Source: Jacaranda mimosifolia (Eukaryota > Streptophyta > Magnoliopsida > Lamiales > Bignoniaceae). From it: a stretch of 64,000 nt of DNA. The stretch lies in contig CM032121.1 of assembly GCA_018894105.1 (NCBI GenBank), positions 40,704,230 to 40,768,229 on the forward strand. Reading direction: 5' to 3'. The position numbers and the translations under genes were made by a program. The notes under the pieces were generated by a model. It was not told the DNA's origin and did not search any database. It saw nothing but the letters and a program-made list of their open reading frames with translations. Of this stretch, positions 11,833 through 24,286 are shown in pieces (positions within the stretch are counted from its first letter, which is position 1; every line of letters starts with the position of its first letter).

Positions 11833-14629
11833 CTACAGCTCCAAGACCAAGTCTATAGTGTAGATACCCAAAAAAAGAAAAAAAGCGAAAAAAAAGAGTT
11901 AGGCAGGTTTACTTAATTAAGACTCAATGATTCTTCAACTGATAGTAATGTGTGTATTTCACATTTTCAACTTACAATCGGAATCCGTCTTAATCCAGTG
12001 CTCTCTGTTGATTGTTGAAGCACCTTTGCTGATACCTTTTGAAGATAGTTTCATGATGTCCCTTTTCACTCTTTTTGCTGGCTTCCCTGACCAATCTTAT
12101 GTTCATCATCTCTGCCAGTTTGGCAGGCATCCTCATGGGAAATGCCATTCATTTCACCATTTTGCAGCTCAACAAATTGTTTCTCAGTCATCTCTTCGGG
12201 GTGAATCTTCCTGTGAAACACTTTCAGAGCCTGCGTCCACCACATCAGAAAGTGGCAACTTAAACTACTATAATAGTTCTCAATTTGCTGATGACTTATG
12301 CTCTGCAATTTTATTCATTTATAATTCTATAATATGGTCATATTTGCCTTACCATAAGCAAGTACAAGACGTTGACATGTTTATACTATGTGCATAAAAT
12401 TCATTTACATCAACTGATTCATTTACATCAACTGAGTTTTATGCATGACACTTGATAAATCATATATTAAGCAACCTTTTGCAAGCGATTTTAGAGAGAG
12501 ATGCAGAAAATTATCCACTAATATTTGAATGCATAAGTTGAAAAAAATATGTTGCAAACTACATGGCCTAGTTCAAGTTAACTTCTTATAAATTCCATAG
12601 ATGTTCTCTATGCTTCAATAAACTTTAGCTAGAAATATAAACCATAAAAGCATTTTTTTTATGCTTTTTTTTACTCTCTAATTTTTCCTTCTTTTCTATG
12701 ATGATTGTTTTATGGGGATTTATCACAAAGATGACACTGTGTATGCAAGACTGTCAACTAAAAGTCTAACAAAGGAAATCTTAGCAGCACCAAATTAAAT
12801 GTTTATGGAATAAACATTCTAAGTTTACAATATTTTTGCTCGTAGCAAATACTGCTATTAAAAGTTAAACAAGAGAGAAACTCAAGTAGTTGTAGTAGAA
12901 GGTATTTCAAAGCCATGATTTCTACATGTACTTATTGCCCTGAGACTATTATGTTATAAAGGTCACAGTATCGCAGTTTAAATGGGAAAGGACTAAGATT
13001 ATGCAAGTATATGGATATTATTCTTTTCATTTTTCATTTCAATAAAAACACAAAGTAGAAAAGCAAAATTTAAGAAAATATTACTGGAAGTCTTCTTTTT
13101 GTGTTTGGTATGTTTTGAAGTACAAAAAATCTTTCTTACAGAAGAGTATGAAACTTGACAAATTGCACTTTTAATAAACTATCACATTTTCTTCCGTTCA
13201 CCTTTATGAGTAAATAAAATAGTCAATGTTATTTGTGATTGAACTGATGTTTACCTGAACAGAAAATGGAAAGCCATTGTTTAACAGTTAGCTCTTAGCC
13301 GATGTAGTAAGAGTAAACTGACCTTGGAGAGTTTTTTCTTAATTGAAATGGATACAGCAGCATCATTCTTAGAAGAAGCCATTAAGCTGCTTGATGAGGA
13401 ATGGAGCTTCTTCACCACCTTTTTCATGAAATGAGTAACATTTCTTTTCCTAGGTTCTGCTCCTTCACATTTCCTTGTATGATCATCATGGACCATGTTG
13501 TTCCTCTTAAAGAGCTCTTCAAGGGATGTCTTTTCTTTCTTTACCTCTTTATCTGGCTCAGCCAGTTCAATTGAAGTGGCAAAGAGATAATTTTGGAGAG
13601 GACAAGCCGTCATGTACATGTGGCCTTCAGAATCTGCTCCCTCAGTTGGCTTATTGCTGAGGGTTATAATGCTTGCTTGACTGCTTCTTTGGGATGTGTC
13701 ATTGGTTATCTCTTTCTCTTCAACTTCAAGAAACTTCTCTAGCTCATAATTTATTAGCTTGAGATCATCTTCTGTTATTTCCGTCTGTTGATTAGTCAAG
13801 TTATCAAAGGGCATTGGAAGTGTGGGCGTTGGTGGGTCTGTATTGAGTAGTTCCATACCAAAGGTGCCAATTGCAAGAAAGTCAAAAGACTCAAATGATT
13901 CTTCTTGAGAGAGCACTTCCACCTTGTTGGCTTCAAATTTGTTTGAAGATTTTTGACATTTGATGTTTGAGCTTGACAAAGTCTTGGTAGGCTCTCCATA
14001 GTAATTTTGCTCATCAAACAATGTCTGCACCGGGAAACAAGTGGAAAGGGTTCCTGAAATCAGAAGAGACATGATAGTCTCATTAGCAACAGTTACCTTT
14101 GTGCATTCTCTTTCATGTGTGTCATCTTGTGTTAAAGGAAACCAAGCTACTCGACGCCTCATCCCAATAAGTAAAACATTAGCTACAGTGTCCTTTTCTT
14201 ATTACAATGCACATTTGCAAATTGGGTATGTATTTTTCTGATACTTCTGCTGGATTATGCTTGGGTAGCTTTTGGCATGTGAATTATAAGGCAAATCAAT
14301 TGCCCCAGATACGACACAGGATGATGTATTTTGTCCTTAAACTGTGTGCGCTTCAAGCTTTCATGTAAGTTAAAATCAAAGTGGGGAAGGGAGGGAGAGG
14401 ATACATTGAAAAATGAATTGATGTCCCAATTTGTTCTGAATTTGATCAAAGATAGATGCATGTTGTCCCTTTGACAATGTTACCTATTGTGGAATGCTTC
14501 ATTGGCTCTATGCTGTTGTGCATCAATTTACGGTGCATCCAACCTAGGAACTGCAACAAAAGACAAAAGTTAGAAATATTGCATTGTAGAGCTCCTTTCA
14601 TTCTCACAGGACTTTGGACTGACCTTCAT
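11833..14629 (-). CDS. LAZY1: LAZY1 gravitropism regulator, exon 4 frameshifted
   Basis: LAZY1 acts downstream of gravity sensing and upstream of polar auxin transport. Five exons were placed on the minus strand: 14624-14629 (codes only Met-Lys), 14484-14550, 13323-14053, 11976-12230 and 11833-11852. The N-terminus reads MKFLGWMHRKL, the family signature. An IGT motif is present in 'FLAIGTFG' (IGT at 86-88). The 'EDDLKLINYELEKFL' and 'CPLQNYLFATS' blocks and 'ALKVFHRKIHPE' (269-280) match the family. Exons 4 and 5 would end in 'REHWIKTDSDYLVLEL', the conserved C-terminal EAR-like tail. Exon 4, however, is 255 nt where a 1 mod 3 length is needed. As written the frame stops at 12066-12068 after about 322 residues, and the tail lies in another frame. 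The shift must lie between 12066 and 12099. It could be a real loss-of-function allele, an unseen mini-intron or a sequence error. All other exon joins keep phase. Confidence 0.88.
14624..14629 (-). other. LAZY1: 6-nt first coding exon of LAZY1 (ATG AAG)
   Basis: Exon 2 begins at a TTGCAG acceptor directly with the codon for Phe3 of the MKxLGWMHRK signature, so Met-Lys must come from upstream. On the minus strand an ATGAAG followed by the donor GTCAGT sits 73 bp upstream. This gives phase 0 and completes the signature. I recall LAZY1 genes of other plants also splitting after Met-Lys. Confidence 0.8.
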
Positions 14630-17600
14630 CTTGAACTTTCTTGTGAAAGGTGGATCAGAGATGGTTATCTCAAAAACGTTGATTCAATATTAAATGATAT
14701 AGCTGGATTGAATGGAGGAGTCAGTCTTTAATAGGGGAAACTTAAAGACTCGTTGTAGAGTGACGGTTTGAAATACCTTTTCGTCATGTTGTTCACAAAT
14801 GGAAAGCCTGTGATTCCTAGAAGGGTCTAAGTCGGTTTGAGCAGAGAAGAACTTTAAGAACGGTACAAGACTATGGTTGGACAAACTCTGTCAAAATTGT
14901 ATCAGTTGAGGAGTGGGCTTGAGGCCCACATGTGGGTGATGCTTTATTGCCATTAACCTATTTCGTTTCTTAGAGTTGGTGGCATTGTGCCTCATGACAT
15001 GGATTTAACCAGTAATTATCACATCTGAATACGTTTTGTTATCATGTCGATCTTGCAACTACTGATATGACTTCCATCATGTGTGTGTATGCTACTCCAA
15101 GGATGTACCATGACATATGAGATGGTCACGTGGCCATAATAATGGGATCTGCATGGGGCATTGCTTGCTACAGTTAGCTTTTCCAATATGAGTTTATTTA
15201 CAAGTTATATGGTATTACAATAATTGGTAGGCTACACTGGATGACTAAATTCATATTACACTTTCAGATCAAATGATAATTGATTCTTGAAAGATATTTG
15301 TACACTAGGGCCATGTAGCTCGTGCTTCTTGGTCTGAATATGGCATGGCCATCAGTGTGATATGTTTTTTTTTGAGCTATTAATCTAGTATTTATGTCTA
15401 GCTTTTTCCTTTTCCCCTAGTATTCTTTTATGTCTCTATTTGATAATCATCCGATCTGAATGCTTGAGGTTGATATGCGTGGCTTGCATTCTGTTTATGA
15501 GACATTATCAAATTAGGTTTCTGGTTCAGGTTTTGAAAATCCAAATAGTATATCACTTAACAAAGAATGTAATTAAAACATATATATAGGTCCTATATGC
15601 TGGATCAGAGCAAGAAATCTCAATCATTTCCTTTGCATTAAAACTGTATATGTAACCTCGAAATGTGGCGGTTTTGCATAAACTAGTGATCAATTTTCTA
15701 TGCAGGGCAGCAAAGCAGAAACATACATCAGAAATTCTTAGCCATATGGACTCTGCTGGAAAGTCTCGTTTATTTTACTAGTCAACTTGGCAAATCATAT
15801 ACGAGGTGTGCACGGGAGTTGGTTATGCTGCACAGCTGTGTAAATGTGAAGTACTAAAGTTATGTTGCACCAAAAGACTATCTTTTTGGGTAATAATGGC
15901 AACCCTGCAGTGTCCATGCTTCAATCTAAAAGGTACACATACTTATTTGTTGGTCTTACCATCTTAGGTGTGTCTTTGATTCCTTGTATGAAGTTTTAGT
16001 GGACTTTCTTGTAATTACAACTATGACATGAGAATTCTGGAAAGTAGAATGGTAATAGGGGATGCTTTTGTTGCGTTGATATTGCTGTTTATGCAGATTG
16101 CAGTAAGCATCTGACCAATCTGATTTCACGGTGATCAAGCTAAATGGTTTAATCTTCTCCATTAAAATGATGATATTTCGTTTTCTTCTCTCTTTTTATA
16201 TTTGATCTCATTTATTGAAGTTTGGTATTAGCAATATGATTTTGCAACTTTAGTAGTGAGTATATCAATGATACATCATATGATTTTTTCAACGTGAATA
16301 TTGTTTATACAAATGATACACCATATGATTCCACAACTTGAGTCATGTATATTTCAATAATAATGCATGTGATTTTGCACCTGGATCTGGTGTATATATC
16401 AATTATACATTGTTTTATATTGCAATAAGTGAAGTTGGTGAATTCAATGATCTCTTGATTTTTCATCCCATCAATACATGCATATGCATTTGGACTCTTA
16501 TGCTCGACCATATTTGACACCTTATTGTGTGATCCTATCCTACAAATATTAATTGCTATAAGGGAGTTGTTAAGTCATATCTTGCCATTACATTGTATTG
16601 AAAGATTTGATATAGGTGCTTATTTTAAACCTTTTACTTATCTTCAATAACATACCATTGCCAGGATTGCTGTGACCTGTTATCTTGCAACTTCTTTTGG
16701 AACCTCACCCCAATCACTACACAGTTGTTCTCCTATTAGCCATTGTTCAACCCCTTGCCAAATCCTGGATCGTCCTAGTTATCAGTACACGTGTTAGTTA
16801 TGTGGAGCATTCGAGAAATCACTAGTGTGCAAGTCCAGAGGTTCCAGATGATGTGGTTCAGAAACTTACTGTTGTTGGAGATAGACGAAAAAAAAGTTGA
16901 TGTGTTTCGTACTGAATGTGTGATGGGTTTATTATTGCAGTTGGTGCAACTGGTGAGACAAATCTAGGCCAGGCTAGTCAAAATTCTTGGGGCATGGGAC
17001 ATTAAAGATGTTTGAAGGATCCCCATTTTTAGCTAAGCTACAAAAGGCTATAAAACAGCAAGGTTGCCTTTTTTGTTAGACAAATGACTGAGAGTTGACG
17101 ACTATGGGTGAGCTACAAATCCGAACAAACACAAGCATCCATAAGTTGATCAAGTAGCTATGGATTCTGGAATCATTCAGAAATCTCCATCTCGCAGAGA
17201 TAATTATGGAGTGGCTCCCACGCGTTGTGGTGCTAGTTATGGAATTTTTATTAAATTATGAAGCTAATTCATCCTTCCTATTTCAGTCGTGTTGACCTTA
17301 AATTTTGGATTATCATTCATCAAAGTCTTGTAGTTAAACGCGAAATGCTAGTAGTATTGTATTAGGTTTGGTTTCAGCTTATTGAACAATTTACTAGGGA
17401 CCAGCCTGTAATTTGTGTGCCGTCTTTGGAAGCAGAAATCGCACGCTTTACCTTCAGGGTCACGGTATCTGGCCTTGTAGTTAGTTCTTCAGCTGATATT
17501 TAGACCAACTGCAATATTTTGACCAAGATCTAATATCGGCCCAACTGATGGGGCTCGATCAAGTGGATTAGGCGAGATTGTGAGGCTGGGCTGATCTTGG

Positions 17601-17924
17601 CCCGACTAATTTCCTGATCCTGGGTCGACTGATAGGGTGGATAGTGTATTGGGCCAGGTCCTCAGTCTGCTTTCTCACCGGCTCTTTATAGCAAGCAAAA
17701 GTTGTACATAATGGCCCAGTAGCTGGCTAACCGCTAATGGATACAAATATAGAAATCTATGGGAGCGCTCCAGGAGCCAGAGACCATTGGGAAGTCGAGC
17801 ACAAGGGGCCTAAACCACTCAATTTCTGCGGCGCCCTTTTATGGAACTTACGAGATTAAATGGCTAGGAACTTCTCCGATGACATAAATCAAAGTCAATT
17901 GTTTGTATCAATTGTACTGTCCTC

Positions 17925-17990
17925 GTATTCACTGATGTGAGGTTCGATATTTGAATTTTAATGAAGTGTACGTGTGTAAATAAATTATAA
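17925..17990 (+). mobile_element. possible partial SINE
   Basis: 'gaggttcgatatttgaattt' followed by 'gaagtgtacgtgtgtaaata' resembles the B-box-to-tail part of the SINE copies at 1106 and 38608 (there 'gatatacgtgtgtataaat'). There is no A-run of note and no target-site duplication, so this is at best a truncated old copy. Confidence 0.3.
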
Positions 17991-19146
17991 AAATGAAACC
18001 ATTTAAATAACTGGCCTTGTTGGACTGATAGGTGGGATTTATCTGTTGAGCCCTTCAAGGTCCGATTCTACACTCTTATCATCCCGCATTGAAGAAATTT
18101 ATGGTGGCATAATTATGTTGTGGCCTTAACTGAACTGGGGAAGAGAACAAATCCCGAAAGCTGAAGGACGCTGTTGCAGTGGCTGCTAGTTCCAAGAGCA
18201 TGGCTGCCCATAAATAGTACGTCCCACGTAATATTCAATTCAACAAGAAAAGAACAAAACAGAGATAATTCCAGAAATATCTCTATATGGCTACCCATAA
18301 ATAATATCTGCAGGGTTGGGTTTGTTTACCTTGTTAGATGAGGTATGATAAAAGTTCACGTCTCACCTCATTCCATATTTACTTTTTATGATATGGCCCT
18401 ATAAAAAACTACCAGCCCACAACTGTGCGGATTATTTGTTGGATGAGGCATTTTACCCTTGTGGTGTGATAGTTTTATCACACATTTAACACCGTAACTT
18501 CAAATAATTTCTGATTGCGATGCCAATTAAATAATTTAAAAATAATTAAAAATATTAAATATTAAAAATATATTTATATTAAAATAATTAAAAGAAAAAT
18601 CGATATATAATTTGTGTAAAGATATTGTATTGGAATAGAGAAAAAATAATTTCTTTATGCTAAATAAAAAAAAGAAGAAATAGTTGATTGTTGTATTGAA
18701 ATGAAGAAAAATTATTTTTTTAATGCTAAATAGAAAAATATTAATCTTTTATAATTAACCTAATATTACAATTCATGTTTATGTAAACATTCTCGATATA
18801 ATAATTTAATTTTATCATTTATATCATTCTACAAAGTAATCATAATGTAAAACATATAAAATTATCCTAATCTTACTCTTTATTTTTTATTTTATTCTAT
18901 CACCCAACATTTCATATTTAAAAGTAAACAACCAGCAATGTATGATTTAATTCAACGGGAAAGGAATTTAAAAAGAAAATGATAATTCCAGAAATATCTT
19001 CTGTCAAATGTCAAAAGAAACATAAGAATCTTTTACGTCAATGAACATAACCGCAAACCAAGGCTTATTGCATTAAGTATTGCTGAAAGGCTCATCTAAC
19101 ACGTCCCCATCTTATATGATTTCCCCAATGTGCCCACATGTGGTTT

Positions 19147-19152
19147 CACGTG
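19147..19152 (+). promoter_or_regulatory. G-box CACGTG upstream of the YSL gene
   Basis: A palindromic CACGTG lies 269 bp upstream of the YSL start codon. G-boxes are bound by bHLH and bZIP factors, and several plant iron-response regulators are bHLH proteins. Whether this one is used is not shown by the sequence. Confidence 0.35.
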
Positions 19153-19420
19153 TTGGCGAGTTGTAAAATGTACGGTTCTTAGATCCAGAAGCACACACGA
19201 TTTTACTACAAATTGTAGAAACCTGGAGCGCGCAAAACTGGAGAGAGGTCACCCGCTACCCGCACCAAAAACTTGAAAAGATTGCAAAACCAAGAACCAA
19301 TCTACAATCCAGCTACACCATCTGCTCCAAACTACTTTCCAATAAAAAAAGTTCCTTTCTCGGCTGTCCAGCCTCCATTCTCGGGGAATCCGAAGTCAGA
19401 ATTTGGTCTTCTGTTTTTCA

Positions 19421-22400
19421 ATGGGAACGGAGCAGGCAGCGGCGGCGGAGATATCGGAGCCTTTGCTTCTCCAGGCCGGCGATGCCGATGACCAAGAAAT
19501 AGAACGAATCCCAGAATGGAAGGAGCAAATTACGATTAGAGGCCTCGTGGTCAGCGCTATCTTAGGAACGCTTTTCTGTATAATCACCCACAAGCTCAAT
19601 TTGACTGTCGGGATCATCCCTTCACTCAACGTCGCCGCCGGTTTGCTCGGATTCTTCTTCGTCAGATCATGGAATGGTTTTTTGTCCAAATTAGGATTTT
19701 CGGCTCAACCTTTTACCCGCCAAGAGAACACCGTTATTCAAACGTGTGTTGTGGCTTGCTATGGCCTCGCCTTCAGTGGTAATGTTTTTTTCTTTTTTTT
19801 CCCAACAATTTTCGTGGTTTTTACTCATTACTAACTCCATATATATAGAAAGGGAAGCTCCTTGAACTATTCATCGATCGACTTAACTATCTTTTTAGCT
19901 ATTCATCAATTTACTTGCCTATCTTTTTAAGAACAATAAAGCAATATTTAGTTTATTTATTCAGAATATTGTTGATTAATACTACTAAACAGCATATAAC
20001 TATACAAAAATTTGTAACATTAAAATTATTGAATAATCATTATAACAACGTAGTCAAAGAATACGGCTATTTTGGCTTTATGTTGTACTTTTGGATGGAA
20101 TGAGGACTATATTGATTTGGGAGGTGGTCTTATGATTATGTTGACAGGGGGATTTGGATCATACTTGCTTTCTATGGATGAGAAAACGTATAAACTGATT
20201 GGTGAGGATTATCCTGGCAATCGGGCAGAGGATGTGAAGAATCCTGGATTGTGGTGGATGATGGGCTTTATATTTGTTGTTAGTTTTCTGGGACTTTTTA
20301 GTCTTGTTCCTCTTCGGAAGGTAAACTGTTTGTATAATTTAACTTATGCAATCATGAGCAGATAAGAAAAATCATAACTTTTGTTTATGAATGCTGGTTA
20401 CTGCTTGCTTCTAATTGTTATTGGAGATATTTACATCAAAATGTTTGATCAATCACTGGAAGTGGCTTGGGGATTTTTTTTGGTGGTGTTGATTTATGAA
20501 TATAGATTTCAAGCAAACTGGTAAAATACTATAAAAAGTACCTACTGTTTTCAAATAAATTTTTGATTTGTTGGACAAAATTCGAACAGACTAATTTCAG
20601 TTAAAAAATGAAGTAGAAGAGGACTTGTAGGTTGTTGTAGATTTGGGAGAAGTTTTTGCCGTTAAGGTAATTGATTTATTTGAGAGGTGGGCCGTATGAA
20701 AGTTGTACCACATGTGGCTACATTTAGCAGTTTCCCAATTCTTGTCGTAAATTTGCTGGCCTTGTTTCTTAAACTGGGAAAGTACCCAAAGCTGAGTGTA
20801 GTGGGAGACAAGTCAGCATTGTCTAGTTACATAATTCCAATTTAACCTCTGCTAAACTTTTGAACCCTCAATGCTGTTTTCTCACTGGGTCAATTAAGGC
20901 CAAGCCCCTCCTAATTTCAGAATTTATATTACATTACTGAAAATTTTAGATCCTAGCAGGGTTAGGTCTGATTGAAATTTATGTGGCTCTGCCTGTTCAT
21001 GGCTGACCCTAAGTTGTGATTCATGGCTTGGGAGTTAGAATGGATTTTACTTCCATAAATTGATATTTTCTGGTTCCATTTATCCTAAATGGCATAAATT
21101 TCAAGCTTGCAAATGTAGACTAAGAATTAGGAATGGGTTGTTAATAGTAATGCATGGGCTTGATCAGTTAATATTAGTTTTTGAGCATTAAGATGTTTTT
21201 TTAAGGAACTAGAAACAGTCAGTAAATTATATAGGAGTTGGTTGGTTTGTTTAAACATAATTTTGCTCTAAATTTTTATTTTTGTGTGAGTTTAGGTTAT
21301 GGTCTTGGGTTATAAACTGACCTACCCCAGTGGAACTGCAACGGCCATGCTGATTAATAGCTTCCATACAAACACTGGAGCTGAACTTGCCAGGTAAGCC
21401 ACCTATTTTATACTAGGTGTTGTTTGTTTAGCTATTTTTTGTCAATAGTCAGTTTCTGTACATAATATTTGGTCTTGTTGATAGATAATGTTGGTGCAGT
21501 TGCCAAACGTTACTGTACCTTAATGACTATCCACATAATTCTTAATTTCTGATCAAGTCTCTTTTGTTTTTGTTTTTTTCAGAAAGCAGGTGTCTTGTCT
21601 TGGGAAATACTTAAGCATAAGTTTCCTCTGGAGTTGCTTTAAATGGTTTTTTAGCGGTATTGGTGATTCATGTGGATTTGACAATTTCCCCAGCCTTGGA
21701 TTGACACTGTTCAAAAATACGTAAACTCTTGCTCATTTTAATATATTCTATGACTATAATGTTCTTTTAGTGAAACATTGCTTAAGTTAGCATAATAGGC
21801 GACTGGTGTATGTTTGATGTCATGGATCTTAAATATTGAGGTTTCGTGCAGGTTCTATTTTGACTTCAGTCCAACTTATGTTGGATGTGGGTTAATCTGC
21901 CCTCATATAGTCAATTGTTCGGTTCTTCTTGGAGCTATCATATCATGGGGTTTTCTTTGGCCATTCATTTCACAGCGTGCAGGTGATTGGTATCCAGCTA
22001 ATCTTGGCAGCAATGACTTCAAAGGTCTCTATGGATACAAGGTACCAGAAATAAATTTTAGCTGAATGACATAGTTTATTCTTTTGCTGAAGTGAACAAG
22101 GCTTCACCATTAAATGGCACTTCCATATATCTACCCAAGGGATGGTTGTTGGGTTGGATACCTGGTTGGGCAACACTTTTTGTTGCTCGGTTCCAACCCC
22201 AAAAATTTGGGTCTCGATTTGTTGGTTTTGGGTTCTTTTTCCTTTATTTTGGGTGAGTAGAAAGAAAGGTATAACTTACTGCTTATGTTTCTGAGAATTG
22301 AGGTGGTAAGTTTGCTGCATTCATTGAGTGAAAATCATGGTGTACTTTTTTAATATTTTGGTATTTTTTACTAAACCAAAATATTCAGAGGCATGATTTA

Positions 22401-24286
22401 CCTAATGAAAATATAAAATTTCGGGTACCCAATCAGTTCGTGTCAAGAGCTGAACCAGCTGGCTGATTGTCCACATTTAAGTATGTGGGCTAACCTATGT
22501 CATCCAAGATTCATAAAAAGTAGTGATTCTATGGGTGATGCTTGGTGAACTCAGTTTTGGACTGAGGTCATGCCTGCTTGCCTGGAGGCTCCTGCATCCA
22601 CTTGTTGGGATGCTATTCTGGCTAATTGCATATTCAAATTCTTGAACTTCCTTTTTGTCATACATTAAGCAAACATTCACCATTCATTCAAGTGACTAGT
22701 ATTTTGTGTTTCTTACATCAGACTAATAATTCAGTTATAGTCTATCCTCCAAAATTTTTTATTTCTGTGTGCTTCTTATTCCTTTTTGTTGCCTTTTTCT
22801 TATCTTTTTCATTTTTCCCACAGGTCTTCATAGCCATTTCCCTCATTCTTGGTGATGGGCTCTACAATCTGATTAAGATCATATCAGTAACTATCAAGGA
22901 AATATGCAGCAATCAAAATCTTCCAATTGTCAATGAAGTTACAGGTAGAACTGTTTGTTGATTGCTCTGCAGGGATTATGCACCATTTCTTCTACTTCCC
23001 ATGAATTGCTATTCCCTTCTGAACTGGCAATTTCATTATCCTTGTTGATATGATACAAAGTCATTCAAGTGCAGTAGATTAACTTATCGTGTTCTTCTGT
23101 TTCTGACTTCCCATAACTTCAACTCTAGTAGGAACAAATGCTACAAGTGAAATAGAGGGAAAGAAAAAGGAAAACTCTTTTAAGATTATTGTCAGTCTCT
23201 TCTGTATCTCTTTTAGTTCACTGCTCCAAAATGCACTGCAAGTATAAGCCAGTCATAACTTTAACAGTAATTGTCACTCTATCAGCAATTCAAATAGAAT
23301 GCTGATGTTTCTTTCTCTTATATTGTTTTTTTCATATTGATCTTTCAATAGATGGTGAGACTTCCAAGTTACTGGTGGAGCAGAAGAAGCGTGATGAAGT
23401 TTTCCTCAAAGATAGGATACCTTTCTGGTTTGCTGCTTCTGGATATGTAGGCTTGGCAGCGATATCTACTGCTACAATGCCAATGATCTTTCCACCTCTT
23501 AAATGGTACTTAGTCCTTTGTTCATACATAATTGCCCCAGCCCTTGCCTTCTGCAACTCGTACGGTACTGGGCTAACAGACTGGAGCCTGGCTTCTACTT
23601 ATGGAAAAATTGGTCTTTTTATTATTGCCTCACTTGTAGGGAACCATGGTGGGGTTTTAGCTGGGTTGGCGGCTTGTGGGGTTATGATGTCCATAGTCTC
23701 CACAGCTGCTGATCTAATGCAAGATTTTAAGACTGGTTACCTTACATTGTCATCAGCAAAGTCTATGTTTGTGAGCCAATTAGTTGGAACGGCCATGGGC
23801 TGTGTGATTGCACCCCTCACATTTTGGATGTATTGGAGTGCCTTCGATATTGGGTCGCCTGATAGCCCGTACAAAGCACCATATGCTGTTATATACAGAG
23901 AAATGGCCATTTTGGGGGTTGAGGGCTTTGCTGAACTTCCAAAGCATTGTCTGGCCCTATGTAGTGGTTTCTTTGTGGCTGCACTGGCTATAAACCTTTT
24001 GAGAGATATAACCCCTAAAAAGGTTTCCCAGTTCATTCCCATTCCAATGGCAATGGCGGTGCCATTTTACATTGGGGCTTACTTTGCAATCGACATGTTT
24101 GTTGGTACCGTGATATTGTTCGTATGGGAGCGGCTAAATAGGAAGGGTGCAGAAGATTATGCAGGTGCTGTCGCCTCAGGCTTGATATGTGGTGACGGGA
24201 TATGGACAATACCATCTGCCATTCTCTCCATCTTCAGGATTAATCCACCCATCTGCATGTACTTTGGGCCTTCTGCAAGCAGCTGA
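19421..24286 (+). CDS. YSL6: YSL4/YSL6-type metal-nicotianamine transporter
   Basis: An oligopeptide-transporter (OPT) family membrane protein of the yellow-stripe-like group, which moves iron- or manganese-nicotianamine complexes. The Arabidopsis YSL4/YSL6 pair has been placed in internal membranes (plastid envelope or vacuole/ER). Seven exons: 19421-19778, 20148-20320, 21296-21393, 21583-21720, 21852-22041, 22824-22944 and 23352-24286. They join in frame to 670 residues, close to the family's ~675. The acidic cytosolic N-terminus leads into [11 protein letters not shown]. Clear group markers are '[18 protein letters not shown]', '[18 protein letters not shown]', 'GDGLYNL', '[19 protein letters not shown]' and the end '[15 protein letters not shown]'. 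The YSL4/6 clade is favoured over YSL5/7/8 because the N- and C-termini match it. A hydrophobicity scan should show about 13-14 helices. The first ATG in frame was taken as the start. Confidence 0.95.

Larger units (their letters stand above)
14630..19420. other. divergent intergenic region, LAZY1 to YSL6
   Basis: These 4.8 kb separate the LAZY1 start (minus) from the YSL start (plus) and must hold both promoters. No protein family is recognised. At 15705-15780 an acceptor-like TATGCAG precedes a short open frame, but it resembles nothing I know. Around 17400-17850 the base composition is higher in GC and may be old retroelement DNA. A stretch at 17925-17990 resembles the 3' half of the SINE family. 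The part from 18480 to 18950 is strongly AT-rich. A CACGTG G-box lies at 19147-19152. Confidence 0.6.

Noticed and set aside
11927..12397. 156-residue plus-strand open frame
   Set aside because: It is antisense to LAZY1 exon 4 and its introns; no family resemblance.
15705..15780. Short frame after an acceptor-like TATGCAG, read as AAKQKHTSEILSHMDSAGKS
   Set aside because: It looked like an exon of ABCI11 or of a gene upstream of LAZY1, but ABCI11 already ends with its family C-terminus at 11244, and no partner exon or family match was seen.
23737..24042. 101-residue minus-strand open frame
   Set aside because: Shadow of the long last YSL exon on the opposite strand.
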